Position numbers and translations under genes: made by a program. From contig NZ_BNEA01000015.1 in the NCBI RefSeq assembly GCF_016860525.1, positions 4,762,001 to 4,826,000 of the forward strand: a stretch of DNA of 64,000 bases, written 5' to 3'. The DNA comes from Streptomyces rubradiris (GTDB lineage Bacteria; Actinomycetota; Actinomycetes; Streptomycetales; Streptomycetaceae). Below are positions 26,918 to 36,762 of the stretch, piece by piece; the stretch's first letter is position 1; each line of letters starts with the position of its first letter. The notes under the pieces are model-generated. The model searched no databases. It saw only the letters and a program-made list of their open reading frames with translations, and was not told the origin of the DNA.

Positions 26918-29650
26918 GTGAGCAGTGCCGACGACCAGACCACCACAACCAGCAGCGAGCTGCGCGCCGACATCCGCCGGCTGGGCGACCTCCTGGGCGA
27001 GACCCTCGTCCGCCAGGAGGGCCCCGAACTCCTCGAACTGGTCGAGAAGGTCCGCCGCCTCACCCGCGAGGACGGCGAAGCCGCCGCCGAGCTGCTGCGC
27101 GGCACCGAACTGGAGACCGCGGCCAAGCTGGTCCGCGCCTTCTCCACCTACTTCCATCTCGCCAACGTCACCGAGCAGGTGCACCGCGGCCGCGAGCTGC
27201 GCGCCCGCCGCGCCGCCGAGGGCGGCCTGCTCGCCCGCACCGCCGACCGGCTCAAGGACGCCGACCCCGAGCACCTGCGCCAGACCGTGCAGAACCTCAA
27301 CGTCCGCCCGGTCTTCACCGCCCACCCCACCGAGGCCGCCCGCCGGTCCGTCCTCAACAAGCTGCGGCGCATCGCGGCCCTCCTGGACACCCCCGTCCTC
27401 GACACCGACCGCCGCCGCCACGACGTCCGCCTCGCCGAGAACATCGACCTCGTCTGGCAGACCGACGAGCTGCGCGTCGTACGCCCCGAACCCGCCGACG
27501 AGGCCCGCAACGCCATCTACTACCTGGACGAACTGCACGCCGGCGCCGTCGGCGACGTCCTGGAGGACCTCACCGCGGAACTCGAGCGCGTCGGCGTCAA
27601 GCTCCCCGACGACACCCGCCCGCTCACCTTCGGCACCTGGATCGGCGGTGACCGCGACGGCAACCCCAACGTCACCCCCCAGGTCACCTGGGACGTCCTC
27701 ATCCTCCAGCACGAACACGGCATCAACGACGCCCTGGAGACGATCGACGAACTGCGCGGCCTGCTCTCCAACTCCATCCGCTACACCGGAGCCACCCAGG
27801 AACTGCTCGACTCCCTCCAGAAGGACCTCGAGCTGCTCCCCGGGATCAGCCCCCGCTACAAGCGCCTGAACGCCGAGGAGCCCTACCGGCTCAAGGCCAC
27901 CTGCATCCGGCAGAAGCTGGTCAACACCAAGCAGCGCCTCGCCAAGGGCACCCCGCACGAGGACGGCCGCGACTACCTCGGCACCGCCGAGCTGCTGAAG
28001 GACCTCAGGATCATCCAGGCCTCCCTGCGCGAACACCGCGGCGGCCTGTTCGCCGACGGCCGCCTGGCCCGCACCATCCGCACCCTGGCCGCCTTCGGCC
28101 TCCAGCTCGCCACCATGGACGTCCGCGAACACGCCGACGCCCACCACCACGCCCTCGGCCAGCTCTTCGACCGGCTCGGCGAGGAGTCCTGGCGCTACGC
28201 CGACATGCCCCGCGAGTACCGGGCCAAGCTCCTCGCCAAGGAACTGCGCTCCAGAAGGCCGCTCGCCCCCACCCCGGCCCCCGTCGACGCCGCCGGACAG
28301 AAGACCCTCGGCGTCTTCCAGACCGTCAAGAAGGCCCTGGAGGTCTTCGGCCCCGAGGTCATCGAGTCCTACATCATCTCCATGTGCCAGGGCGCCGACG
28401 ACGTCTTCGCCGCCGCCGTCCTCGCCCGCGAGGCCGGCCTGATCGACCTGCACGCCGGCTGGGCCAAGATCGGCATCGTCCCGCTGCTGGAGACCACCGA
28501 AGAGCTGAAGGCCGCCGACACCATCCTGGAGGACATGCTCTCCGACCCGTCCTACCGGCGCCTGGTCGCGCTCCGCGGCGACGTCCAGGAGGTCATGCTC
28601 GGCTACTCCGACTCCTCCAAGTTCGGCGGCATCACCACCAGCCAGTGGGAGATCCACCGCGCCCAGCGCCGGCTGCGCGACGTCGCCCACCGCTACGGCG
28701 TCCGGCTGCGCCTCTTCCACGGCCGCGGCGGCACCGTCGGCCGCGGCGGCGGCCCCTCCCACGACGCCATCCTCGCCCAGCCCTGGGGCACCCTGGAGGG
28801 CGAGATCAAGGTCACCGAGCAGGGCGAGGTCATCTCCGACAAGTACCTCATCCCCTCCCTCGCCCGGGAGAACCTGGAACTGACCGTCGCGGCCACCCTC
28901 CAGGCATCCGCCCTGCACACCGCCCCCCGCCAGTCCGACGAGGCCCTCGCCCGCTGGGACGCGGCCATGGACGTCGTCTCCGACGCCGCCCACGCCGCCT
29001 ACCGCCGCCTGGTCGAGGACCCGGACCTGCCGACGTACTTCCTCGCGTCGACGCCGGTCGACCAGCTCGCCGACCTGCACCTGGGCTCCCGGCCCTCCCG
29101 CCGCCCCGGCTCCGGCGTCTCGCTCGACGGCCTGCGCGCCATCCCGTGGGTGTTCGGCTGGACCCAGTCCCGGCAGATCGTCCCCGGCTGGTTCGGCGTC
29201 GGCTCCGGCCTGAAGGCCCTGCGCGAGGCCGGCCTGGACACCGTCCTCGACGAGATGCACCAGGAGTGGCACTTCTTCCGCAACTTCATCTCCAACGTCG
29301 AGATGACCCTCGCCAAGACGGACCTGCGGATCGCCCGGCACTACGTCGACACCCTCGTCCCCGACGAGCTCAAGCACGTCTTCGACACCATCAAGGCCGA
29401 ACACGAGCTGACCGTCGCCGAGGTCCTGAAGGTCACCGGCGAGAAGGAACTGCTGGACGCCCAGCCCGTCCTCAAGCAGACCTTCGCCATCCGCGACGCC
29501 TACCTGGACCCCATCTCCTACCTCCAGGTCGCCCTGCTCAAGCGGCAGCGCGAAGCGGTCGCGGCCGGCGTCAACCCCGACCCGCTGCTCTCCCGCGCCC
29601 TGCTCCTCACCGTCAACGGCGTGGCGGCGGGCCTGCGCAACACCGGCTGA
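26918..29650 (+). CDS. ppc: Phosphoenolpyruvate carboxylase
   Basis: A 910-residue enzyme that makes oxaloacetate from PEP and bicarbonate, refilling the TCA cycle. The catalytic His segment [13 protein letters not shown] is near residue 132, [11 protein letters not shown] near 565, the bicarbonate/PEP loop [14 protein letters not shown] near 602, and the C-terminus ends [11 protein letters not shown] as in the family. GTG 26918 has AAGGAG nine bases upstream. Length fits bacterial PPC. A terminator follows at 29675-29710. Confidence 0.97.
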   Translation: MSSADDQTTTTSSELRADIRRLGDLLGETLVRQEGPELLELVEKVRRLTREDGEAAAELLRGTELETAAKLVRAFSTYFHLANVTEQVHRGRELRARRAAEGGLLARTADRLKDADPEHLRQTVQNLNVRPVFTAHPTEAARRSVLNKLRRIAALLDTPVLDTDRRRHDVRLAENIDLVWQTDELRVVRPEPADEARNAIYYLDELHAGAVGDVLEDLTAELERVGVKLPDDTRPLTFGTWIGGDRDGNPNVTPQVTWDVLILQHEHGINDALETIDELRGLLSNSIRYTGATQELLDSLQKDLELLPGISPRYKRLNAEEPYRLKATCIRQKLVNTKQRLAKGTPHEDGRDYLGTAELLKDLRIIQASLREHRGGLFADGRLARTIRTLAAFGLQLATMDVREHADAHHHALGQLFDRLGEESWRYADMPREYRAKLLAKELRSRRPLAPTPAPVDAAGQKTLGVFQTVKKALEVFGPEVIESYIISMCQGADDVFAAAVLAREAGLIDLHAGWAKIGIVPLLETTEELKAADTILEDMLSDPSYRRLVALRGDVQEVMLGYSDSSKFGGITTSQWEIHRAQRRLRDVAHRYGVRLRLFHGRGGTVGRGGGPSHDAILAQPWGTLEGEIKVTEQGEVISDKYLIPSLARENLELTVAATLQASALHTAPRQSDEALARWDAAMDVVSDAAHAAYRRLVEDPDLPTYFLASTPVDQLADLHLGSRPSRRPGSGVSLDGLRAIPWVFGWTQSRQIVPGWFGVGSGLKALREAGLDTVLDEMHQEWHFFRNFISNVEMTLAKTDLRIARHYVDTLVPDELKHVFDTIKAEHELTVAEVLKVTGEKELLDAQPVLKQTFAIRDAYLDPISYLQVALLKRQREAVAAGVNPDPLLSRALLLTVNGVAAGLRNTG

Positions 29651-29674
29651 CACCGGCTGGTCAATCGCACAAAA

Positions 29675-29710
29675 GGGTGCCCCCGAGGTCGTACGACCCC
29701 GGGGGCACCC
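29675..29710. terminator. Bidirectional terminator between ppc and the opposing gene
   Basis: GGGTGCCCCCGAGG and CCCCGGGGGCACCC form a long stem around tcgtacga. AAAA precedes it and TTTT follows it, so it should terminate transcription from both sides. Confidence 0.88.
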
Positions 29711-29737
29711 CCTTTTCCTGGTTCGGCTCGGCTCAGC

Positions 29738-30244
29738 TCACTGCACCGCCACGAACGCCGCCGTCAGCAGCCCCGCACCGGCCAGCCCCAGCACCCACGC
29801 CGGCCGCGTCAGCCGCATCCCGCCCGCGACCACCACCGACGCCAGCAACAGCGCCCCGCCGAGCGGCAGCCACGCCAGCAGAATCCCCGCCGGACCCGAC
29901 CGCACCGCCTCCCCGGTACCGGGTTTCAACACCACGTCGTACGTCGACCCCGCACGCACCCCCACCGACGCGTCCAGCTCCACACTCGCGCGGGCCCGGC
30001 CCCCCGCCGACTCCGGCGTGAACGGCCCCGTACAGGTGTCCCCGGCACACCGCGTCACCCGCACCGCGCCGGACTCACGCCCCTTCGCCAGCATCACGTG
30101 CTGTGCGGTCCCCCAGGAACCCCACACCCCGGCGAACAGGATCAGTGCGGCGAACGCACCCATCACGGCGACCCGGCCGAACCGCAGCGCGGTCCCGGAC
30201 GCCTGACGAGCGGTACTGGCGGTGGCAGGCATGGCCGGGATCAT
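29738..30244 (-). CDS. Hypothetical membrane protein, two spans
   Basis: A 168-residue protein of unknown function. One membrane helix is near residues 25-47 (VAVMGAFAALILFAGVWGSW), an outside domain with a Cys pair (RCAGDTC) and a beta-rich look (SVELDASVGVRAGSTYDVVL) follows, and C-terminal helices lie at about 118-168. ATG 30244 has AGGGG eight bases upstream; ATG 30232 is possible. It lies between ppc (converging) and pth (same strand, upstream). Confidence 0.75.
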   Translation of the reverse strand: MIPAMPATASTARQASGTALRFGRVAVMGAFAALILFAGVWGSWGTAQHVMLAKGRESGAVRVTRCAGDTCTGPFTPESAGGRARASVELDASVGVRAGSTYDVVLKPGTGEAVRSGPAGILLAWLPLGGALLLASVVVAGGMRLTRPAWVLGLAGAGLLTAAFVAVQ

Positions 30245-30271
30245 TGGCCATACCCCTACGAGCGGTCAACT

Positions 30272-30327
30272 CCGGTGGGTGGCCTGGGCGGACAAGTCAC
30301 GAGTTGTACGACGCCACGCCCACCCGG
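30272..30327 (-). terminator. Imperfect stem-loop downstream of pth
   Basis: CCGGTGGGTGGC near 30272 can pair imperfectly with GCCACGCCCACCCGG near 30313-30327. It lies just past the pth stop on the minus strand. A 14-bp string TCACGAGTTGTACG occurs here (30297-30310) and again at the pth 3' end (30337-30350). Confidence 0.35.
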
Positions 30328-30336
30328 AGGGCACCC

Positions 30337-30939
30337 TCACGAGTTGTACGCGCCCTGCGCCCGCTCCAGCCCCTCCGTCACCAGGCACTCCACCGCGTCC
30401 GCCGCCCGGTCCACGAAGTAGTCCAGCTCCTTGCGCTCCGCCGACGAGAAGTCCTTCAGCACGAAATCGGCCACCTGCATCCGCCCCGGCGGCCGGCCGA
30501 TCCCGAACCGCACCCGGTGGTAATCCGGCCCCATCGCCTTCGTCACCGACTTCAGACCGTTGTGCCCGTTGTCCCCGCCGCCCAGCTTCAGCCGCAGCGT
30601 GCCGTAGTCGATGTCCAGCTCGTCATGGACCGCCACGACGTTCCCCACCGGAACCTTGTAGAAGTCCCGCAACGCGTTCACCGGACCACCGGACAGATTC
30701 ATGAACGACATCGGCTTCGCCAGGATCACCCGGCGGTTCGCCGGCCCCACAGGACCGATCCGGCCCTCCAGCACCTGCGCCTGCGCCTTGCCCGCCCGCT
30801 TGAACTTCCCCCCGATCCGCTCCGCGAGCAGGTCCGCCACCATGAAACCGACATTGTGCCGGTTCATCGCGTACTCCGGACCCGGATTGCCGAGCCCGAC
30901 GATCAGCCAGGGGGCACTGGCGGGAGTGGTCACGTCCAT
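30337..30939 (-). CDS. pth: Peptidyl-tRNA hydrolase
   Basis: A 200-residue enzyme that frees tRNA from stalled peptidyl-tRNA. Family motifs: [18 protein letters not shown] with the catalytic His, [18 protein letters not shown], and [12 protein letters not shown]. It starts at ATG 30939, 69 bp after rplY on the same strand, in the conserved order rplY-pth. Likely cotranscribed with rplY and prs. Confidence 0.97.
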   Translation of the reverse strand: MDVTTPASAPWLIVGLGNPGPEYAMNRHNVGFMVADLLAERIGGKFKRAGKAQAQVLEGRIGPVGPANRRVILAKPMSFMNLSGGPVNALRDFYKVPVGNVVAVHDELDIDYGTLRLKLGGGDNGHNGLKSVTKAMGPDYHRVRFGIGRPPGRMQVADFVLKDFSSAERKELDYFVDRAADAVECLVTEGLERAQGAYNS

Positions 30940-31008
30940 CTCTCCTCGATACGCGCCAGCCGCTGCCCCCCACGGGAACAGCGGCTGACGAAACGACGAC
31001 TACGAGGC

Positions 31009-31602
31009 TCAGGCCTCGGCAGCCTCTTCACCCTCGGCGGACTCGCCCGCGGTCTCCTCGGCCTGCGCCTGCAGCACCTGGATGACGACCGCGTCCTCGT
31101 CCACGGCCAGCGACACACCGCTGGGCAGCGCGATGTCCTTGGCGTGGATCGAGGCACCGGCCTCCAGACCCTCCACGGAGACGGTCACGGCCTCCGGGAT
31201 GTGCGTGGCCTCGGCCTCGACCGGCAGCGCGTCCAGGACGTGCTCCAGCAGGTTGCCACCCGGGGCCAGCTCGCCCTCGGTGTGCACCGGGATCTCGACC
31301 GTGACCTTCTCGCCACGCTTGACCAGCAGCAGGTCCACGTGCTCCAGGAAGCCCTTCAGCGGGTCACGCTGCACGGCCTTCGGAATCGCCAGCTCGTTGG
31401 TCTTGCCGTCGATGTCCAGCGAGATCAGGACGTTCGGCGTACGCAGCGCCAGCAGCAGCTCGTGGCCCGGCAGGGTCAGGTGCACCGGCTCGGAGCCGTG
31501 GCCGTACAGAACGACCGGCACCTTGTTGTCACGGCGGATGCGACGGGCCGCACCCTTGCCGAACTCCTTGCGGGACTCGGCGGAGAGCTTCACCTCGGAC
31601 AT
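31009..31602 (-). CDS. rplY: 50S ribosomal protein L25/general stress protein Ctc
   Basis: A 197-residue long-form L25 (TL5/Ctc). The N-terminal L25 domain (about 1-92; begins EVKLSAESRKEFGKGAARRIR) binds 5S rRNA, and the C-terminal beta domain (about 95-180) is present. A Glu/Ala-rich tail ends the protein. ATG 31602 is chosen because GGAG lies eight bases upstream; the in-frame ATG three codons earlier lacks a good site. Confidence 0.95.
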   Translation of the reverse strand: MSEVKLSAESRKEFGKGAARRIRRDNKVPVVLYGHGSEPVHLTLPGHELLLALRTPNVLISLDIDGKTNELAIPKAVQRDPLKGFLEHVDLLLVKRGEKVTVEIPVHTEGELAPGGNLLEHVLDALPVEAEATHIPEAVTVSVEGLEAGASIHAKDIALPSGVSLAVDEDAVVIQVLQAQAEETAGESAEGEEAAEA

Positions 31603-31808
31603 AACAATCACTCCTCGTAGGAACTCGGAACGGACGTGGTCACCCGGCCACGAACGGCCTGCTACGAAGAGCGCGTCGATAACGGACCGCCGTATTCGCA
31701 GACACGAGTACGGCCTCCCTCGCCGAGCAACTCAAGCAGTCTACTCGGCAGGGGAGGCCGCACCCAAAAGGATCACCCGCTAGCCCGCTCCACGGACCAG
31801 CAGAAACC

Positions 31809-32789
31809 TCACTGCTCGTCGAACAGGCTCGTCACCGAACCATCCTCGAACACCTCACGCACCGCACTCGCGATCGTCGGAGCGATCGACAGCACCGTGA
31901 TCTTGTCCAGATCCCGGCCCAGCTCCGCCGGCGTCGGCAGCGTGTTCGTGAACACGAACTCACTCACCCGCGAGTTCTTCAGCCGGTCCGCCGCCGGACC
32001 CGACAGCACACCGTGCGTCGCCGTCACGATGACATCCTCCGCACCGTGCGCGAACAGCGCGTCGGCAGCCGCACAGATCGTGCCACCGGTGTCGATCATG
32101 TCGTCCACCAGCACACAGACCCGGCCCTTGACCTCGCCCACCACCTCGTGGACCGTCACCTGGTTCGCCACGTCCTTGTCACGACGCTTGTGCACGATCG
32201 CCAGCGGCGCACCGAGCCGGTCACACCACCGGTCCGCCACCCGCACCCGGCCCGCGTCCGGAGACACCACCGTCAGCTTGTCCCGGTCCACCTTCTTGCC
32301 CACATAGTCCGCCAGCAGCGGCAGCGCGAACAGGTGGTCCACCGGACCGTCGAAGAAGCCCTGGATCTGATCCGTGTGCAGATCCACCGTCAGAATCCGG
32401 TCGGCACCCGCCGTCTTCATCAGATCCGCGATCAGACGCGCCGAAATCGGTTCACGACCCCGGTGCTTCTTGTCCTGCCGCGCGTAACCGTAGAACGGCA
32501 CGATGACGGTGATCGACCGCGCCGAAGCCCGCTTCAGCGCATCGATCATGATCAGCTGCTCCATGATCCACTGGTTGATCGGAGCCGTGTGGCTCTGGAT
32601 CACGAAGCAGTCCGCACCACGCGCCGACTCCTGGTAACGGACGTAGATCTCCCCGTTCGCGAAGTCGAAGGCCTTCGTCGGGACGACCCCGACACCCAGC
32701 TGCTGGGCGACCTCCTCGGCAAGCTCGGGGTGGGCGCGGCCGGAGAAGAACATCAACTTCTTCTCGCCGGTCGTCTTGATCCCGGTCAC
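31809..32789 (-). CDS. prs: Ribose-phosphate pyrophosphokinase (PRPP synthetase)
   Basis: A 326-residue enzyme that makes PRPP from ribose-5-phosphate and ATP for nucleotide, His and Trp synthesis. Visible: FANGEIYVRYQES, YGYARQDKKHRGREPISA, the metal-binding DLHTDQIQGFFDGPVDHL, and the PRPP loop VLVDDMIDTGGT. It starts at GTG 32789. It lies between glmU and rplY on the same strand. The inverted repeat at 32884-32905 sits in its upstream region. Confidence 0.97.
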   Translation of the reverse strand: MTGIKTTGEKKLMFFSGRAHPELAEEVAQQLGVGVVPTKAFDFANGEIYVRYQESARGADCFVIQSHTAPINQWIMEQLIMIDALKRASARSITVIVPFYGYARQDKKHRGREPISARLIADLMKTAGADRILTVDLHTDQIQGFFDGPVDHLFALPLLADYVGKKVDRDKLTVVSPDAGRVRVADRWCDRLGAPLAIVHKRRDKDVANQVTVHEVVGEVKGRVCVLVDDMIDTGGTICAAADALFAHGAEDVIVTATHGVLSGPAADRLKNSRVSEFVFTNTLPTPAELGRDLDKITVLSIAPTIASAVREVFEDGSVTSLFDEQ

Positions 32790-32883
32790 AGCACAGTCTC
32801 CTCAGAGGTTGTCTCAGCCAGCCGGCTGCTCGGCGACCTCTCGGCTGGGCATGAGAGGCCGAATCAGCTGGTAAGGGTGCGGG

Positions 32884-32905
32884 GTGCACATGTGCGGATG
32901 TGCAC
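32884..32905 (-). promoter_or_regulatory. Inverted repeat between glmU and prs
   Basis: GTGCACAT(32884-32891) and ATGTGCAC(32898-32905) are perfect arms around a 6-base loop, in the 154-bp gap after glmU and before prs. It could terminate glmU transcripts or act as a regulatory site for prs. Confidence 0.4.
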
Positions 32906-32943
32906 TTATCACGGTACGCCGTGTTTGGCGCACACGTTTCCGG

Positions 32944-34392
32944 TCAGTCCTCGCTCTCGCCCCGGCGGGACACCGCCTCGGCCGCCTTCGCCGCCGCGCT
33001 CCCCGGCCGCTTCCGGGCCACCCAACCCTCGATATTCCGCTGCTGGCCACGGGCCACGGCCAGCGAACCCGGCGGCACATCCTTCGTGATCACCGACCCG
33101 GCGGCGGTGTAAGCACCGTCCCCGACCGTGACAGGAGCCACAAACATGTTGTCCGACCCCGTCCGGCAGTGCGACCCGATCGTCGTGTGATGCTTGTCCT
33201 GACCGTCATAGTTCACGAACACGCTCGCCGCGCCGATGTTCGTGTACTCACCGATCGTCGCGTCCCCGACGTACGACAGGTGAGGCACCTTCGTGCCCTC
33301 CCCGATCGACGCGTTCTTCGTCTCCACGTACGTACCGATCTTGCCCTTCGCACCCAGCCGGGTACCGGGCCGCAGATACGCGTACGGCCCCACGCTCGCC
33401 CCCGCGCCGATCCGGGCCCCGTCGGACACCGTGTTGTCCACCCGCGCCCCCGCACCCACGTGCGTGTCCCTCAGCCGGCTGTTCGGCCCGACCTCGGCAC
33501 CCTCGCCCAGATGCGTGGACCCGGTCAGCTGCGTACCCGGAAGCACCACCGCGTCCCGCTCGAACGTCACGGTCACATCCACCCAGGTGGTGGCCGGATC
33601 GACCACCGTCACCCCGTCCAGCATCGCCCGCGTCAGCAGCCGGTCGTTCAGGATGCGGCGCGCCTCGGCCAGCTGCACCCGGTTGTTGATACCCGCGATC
33701 TCCCGGTGATCGGCCGCGACCGACGCGCCCACCCGGTGCCCGGCGTCCCGCAGGATCCCGAGCACGTCCGTCAGGTACTCCTCGCCCTGGCTGTTGTCCG
33801 TGCGCACCTGCTTCAGCGCCTCCGCCAGCAGCTGCCCGTCGAACGCGAACACACCGCTGTTGATCTCCCGGATCGACCGCTGGGCGTCGGACGCGTCCTT
33901 GTGCTCCACGATCGCGGTGACGGCACCCGTCGCCTCGTCCCGCACGATCCGGCCGTAGCCGGTGGCGTCCGGCACCTCGGCCGTCAGCACGGTCACGGCG
34001 TTGCCGTCCGCGTGGTGCGTGTCGGTGAGCCGCTGGAGCGTCTCGGCGGTCAGCAGCGGGGTGTCCCCGCACACCACCACGACGGTGCCGTCCACCGCGC
34101 CGCCCAGCTCCTCCAGGCCCATCCGTACGGCGTGCCCGGTGCCGTTCTGCTCCGCCTGCACGGCGGTCCTGGTGTCCGGGTCGATCTCGGCGAGGTGGGC
34201 GCTCACCTGCTCGCGGGCGTGGCCGACCACGACGACGAGGTTCTCGGGGGTCAGCGCGCGGGCGGCGGCCAGCACATGGCCGACGAGGGAGCGGCCGCAG
34301 ATCTCGTGCAGGACCTTGGGTGTGGCCGACTTCATACGGGTGCCCTCACCCGCTGCGAGAACGACGACGGCTGCCGGGCGGATGGCACTCAC
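32944..34392 (-). CDS. glmU: Bifunctional UDP-GlcNAc pyrophosphorylase/glucosamine-1-phosphate N-acetyltransferase GlmU
   Basis: A 482-residue two-domain enzyme that makes UDP-GlcNAc for cell wall synthesis. The N-terminal uridylyltransferase has [12 protein letters not shown] and [10 protein letters not shown], with GDTPLL near 110. The C-terminal half is a left-handed beta helix of hexapeptide repeats with the acetyltransferase site region ([15 protein letters not shown], then [12 protein letters not shown]). It starts at GTG 34392. The tRNA-Gln gene lies upstream on the same strand. Confidence 0.97.
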   Translation of the reverse strand: MSAIRPAAVVVLAAGEGTRMKSATPKVLHEICGRSLVGHVLAAARALTPENLVVVVGHAREQVSAHLAEIDPDTRTAVQAEQNGTGHAVRMGLEELGGAVDGTVVVVCGDTPLLTAETLQRLTDTHHADGNAVTVLTAEVPDATGYGRIVRDEATGAVTAIVEHKDASDAQRSIREINSGVFAFDGQLLAEALKQVRTDNSQGEEYLTDVLGILRDAGHRVGASVAADHREIAGINNRVQLAEARRILNDRLLTRAMLDGVTVVDPATTWVDVTVTFERDAVVLPGTQLTGSTHLGEGAEVGPNSRLRDTHVGAGARVDNTVSDGARIGAGASVGPYAYLRPGTRLGAKGKIGTYVETKNASIGEGTKVPHLSYVGDATIGEYTNIGAASVFVNYDGQDKHHTTIGSHCRTGSDNMFVAPVTVGDGAYTAAGSVITKDVPPGSLAVARGQQRNIEGWVARKRPGSAAAKAAEAVSRRGESED

Positions 34393-34507
34393 GGGGTTGC
34401 CCTTCGGCTGGGGGTGGGTGGGTGACAGCCGCAGGATACCGGGGGGAGGGGTGGGGGATGCGGGGGCGGGCCCTGACGGTGGTGTCAGGGCCCGGTGATG
34501 GTGTGAG

Positions 34508-34579
34508 CTCCCCTGCCAGGACTCGAACCTGGAACAAATCATCCAAAGTGACCCGTGTTGCCCATTACACCACAGGGGA
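34508..34579 (-). tRNA. tRNA-Gln (anticodon TTG)
   Basis: A 72-nt cloverleaf without encoded CCA. The acceptor stem TCCCCTG pairs with CAGGGGA. The T arm contains GGTTCGAGTCC. The anticodon loop reads CTTTGGA, giving anticodon TTG (Gln). It is transcribed toward glmU. Confidence 0.95.
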
Positions 34580-34595
34580 GTGCATAAGCTACCTA

Positions 34596-34618
34596 AACGG
34601 ACATTTCGCTAGTCCGTT
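34596..34618 (-). terminator. Hairpin at the end of the pseudogene, before tRNA-Gln
   Basis: AACGGAC(34596-34602) and GTCCGTT(34612-34618) form a 7-bp stem that spans the stop codon of the pseudogene; on the minus strand it ends GTCCGTTT. It probably separates the pseudogene transcript from the tRNA. Confidence 0.5.
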
Positions 34619-35222
34619 GAGGTCGCCGCCCCTACTATGCCGCACCACCAGCCTTCGATGCGACGGTACAACTCGGCGCCCTTCAGGACTTTGATCACCA
34701 GGCAGCCGCGATAGGCGTCCCCGGTGTTCTTGCGGACCGTCTTGGGGTTGTGCTTCTTCAAGGTGGTCTTGTTGAAGGCCGAGGTGTCGGCGCCGATCAG
34801 GTCGGCCCAGTAGCGCTCGGCCCCCTCGATGTCGGCGTTCTCGTGGATCATCACGTTGAACCTGAGGCGCTCGCGTTCCACCCGGAGCAGGTCGAGCCAC
34901 GCCAGATAAACCTCGGCAGGTCCCGGACCCACAGGGAGATGGAGCTCTTCGAGCACCCCAGCTCCAGCTGGATCCGGTCGTACGTCCAGCCCTGGAGGCG
35001 CAGCGCTCTCGCCCGGTCGCGCAGGTCGTCCTTGGCGTTCGGGCGCTTTGTCCACTCGGGTGGTGGCTCGCCCTCCAGGAGGCGGTTGAGGATGTCGTTG
35101 TTGTCGACGTGCAGCCGGTCGCGGATCTGGCGCCGGCTCAGTCCTTCCCGCCGCAACGCCACTGCCCGCTCCCGCAGCCCCTCGAAGTCGGCGTATGTGC
35201 CGTACGTCTGTGCCATGGGCAT
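34609..35222 (-). pseudogene. Decayed helix-turn-helix protein gene (internal deletion and frameshift)
   Basis: The N-terminal part (about 100 residues from ATG 35222 or 35216) contains two helix-turn-helix-like segments, including LSRRQIRDRLHVDNND and WTYDRIQLELGCSKSSISLWVRDLP. The reading frame then shifts near 34914 and the C-terminal part continues in another frame as EVYLAWLDLL, NVMIHENADIEGAERYW, HNPKTVRKN and ELYRRIEGWW. As I recall, intact family members common in Streptomyces have about 90-100 further residues between WVRDLP and VYLAWLDLL. So this copy has lost its middle and is frameshifted. The function of the family is unknown. Confidence 0.8.
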
Positions 35223-35382
35223 ACCGTCCGGCCGGAATGGGAGGTTCCGGGGTCGAACGGGAAAGGTTCACCAGTTCGAGGGATAGAGGGAGGTTTCGGT
35301 GTCGTTCGGTTACGGAGTGTGGTGTGTGGAGGTAGGTGAAAGTCACCGGAAATGCCGCACCCGCCGCCCGTAGGCTGGAGGC

Positions 35383-36705
35383 ATGACCACGACGGGGGAA
35401 GAGCACGCCAGGGCCTTGACCGGGCCATGGTGGTGGGCCAGGCGGCGCAGCGCGGTGCTCGACGGGGGGCTCGCGCTGCTGTCCGCCGCGGAGTGCGCCG
35501 CGGAGGGGGTTCCGTTCGCCCGGGAGGCCGGGATTCCGGTGTCCGTGGGCGTGCTGTTCGGGCTGATCGCGGGCGCGGTGCTGCTGGTGCGGCGGAAGTG
35601 GCCGATCGCCGTGGTGCTGGTGGCGATCGCGGTGACGCCGGCCGAGATGGGCTTCCTGATGGGTGTCGTCGGCCTGTACACGCTGGCGTCGTGCGAGCTG
35701 CCGCGCCGGGTGATCGGGGCGTTGTCGGGGATGTCGTTGCTGGGCACGGCGGTGGTGACGTTCGTGCGGGTGCGGCAGGACATGGCGCGCGGTGATCTCA
35801 CGCTGGGTGACTGGTTCCTGCCGTTCGCGGCGGTGACGACGTCGCTGGGGCTGACGGCTCCGCCGGTGCTGCTCGGGTTGTACGTGGGGGCGCGGCGGCG
35901 GTTGATGGAGAGTCTGCGGGAGCGGGCGGATTCGTTGGAGCGGGAGCTTCAGTTGCTCGCGGAGCGGGCGGAGGAGCGGGCGGAGTGGGCGCGTAACGAG
36001 GAGCGGACGCGGATCGCGCGGGAGATGCACGACGTGGTGGCGCACCGGGTGAGTCTGATGGTGGTGCACGCGGCGGCGTTGCAGGCGGTGGCGCGGAAGG
36101 ATCCGGAGAAGGCGGTGCGGAACGCGGCTCTGGTGGGGGATATGGGGCGGCAGGCGTTGACGGAGTTGCGGGAGATGCTCGGGGTGCTGCGGGCGGGTGG
36201 GGACGCGGTGCGTCGTCCTTCGGGGGTGCCGTTGGCGGCGGTGGGGGAGGCGGCCGAGGCGGCGGCGTCGCGTGCGGCGCAGTCGCGTGCGGCGGCCGAG
36301 GCGGGGGAGGGGCCGTGTCTGTCGGAGCTGGAGGAGTTGGTCGGGCAGTCGGCCGCCGCGGGGATGGTGGTGGATCTGTCGGTGGAGGGGGAGGTGCGGT
36401 CGTATCCGGCGGAGGTCGAGCAGACGGCGTACCGGGTGGTGCAGGAGGCGTTGACGAACGTCCACAAGCACGCGGCGGGTGCGAAGACGTATGTGCGGCT
36501 GGCGCACCGGGTGTCGGAGATCGCGATGCAGGTGGAGAACGAGCCGCCGCCGGAGCCGGCGTCGGCGTCGGCGGCGGGGTTGCCGTCGGGGGGTAACGGC
36601 CTGGTGGGGATGCGGGAGCGGGTCGTGGCGCTGGGTGGTGTGTTCGTGTCGGGGCCGACGGACGCGGGTGGGTTCCGGGTGTCGGCGGTGATTCCGGCGG
36701 CGTGA
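35383..36705 (+). CDS. Sensor histidine kinase, NarL-partner type (orphan)
   Basis: A 440-residue membrane kinase. Four to five hydrophobic spans occupy about residues 24-175. A coiled stretch follows, then the HisKA_3 dimerisation helix with the phospho-accepting His in REMHDVVAHR (His216). The ATPase domain has the N box (VVQEALTNVHKHA) and a glycine box (GGNGLVGMRERV). This class normally pairs with NarL/LuxR regulators, but none is adjacent; those in this window lie 13-20 kb away. ATG 35383 has GGAGG very close upstream. Confidence 0.92.
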   Translation: MTTTGEEHARALTGPWWWARRRSAVLDGGLALLSAAECAAEGVPFAREAGIPVSVGVLFGLIAGAVLLVRRKWPIAVVLVAIAVTPAEMGFLMGVVGLYTLASCELPRRVIGALSGMSLLGTAVVTFVRVRQDMARGDLTLGDWFLPFAAVTTSLGLTAPPVLLGLYVGARRRLMESLRERADSLERELQLLAERAEERAEWARNEERTRIAREMHDVVAHRVSLMVVHAAALQAVARKDPEKAVRNAALVGDMGRQALTELREMLGVLRAGGDAVRRPSGVPLAAVGEAAEAAASRAAQSRAAAEAGEGPCLSELEELVGQSAAAGMVVDLSVEGEVRSYPAEVEQTAYRVVQEALTNVHKHAAGAKTYVRLAHRVSEIAMQVENEPPPEPASASAAGLPSGGNGLVGMRERVVALGGVFVSGPTDAGGFRVSAVIPAA

Positions 36706-36762
36706 GCCGTGGGGGGCGGGCCGGGGTGTGACCGCCCAGCCGCCGGCCATCGGCGCGGGGGG

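Noticed and set aside
26777..29653. A 958-codon minus-strand frame
   Set aside because: It lies exactly opposite ppc and encodes a Gly/Val/Asp-rich sequence with no domain; a shadow of ppc codon bias.
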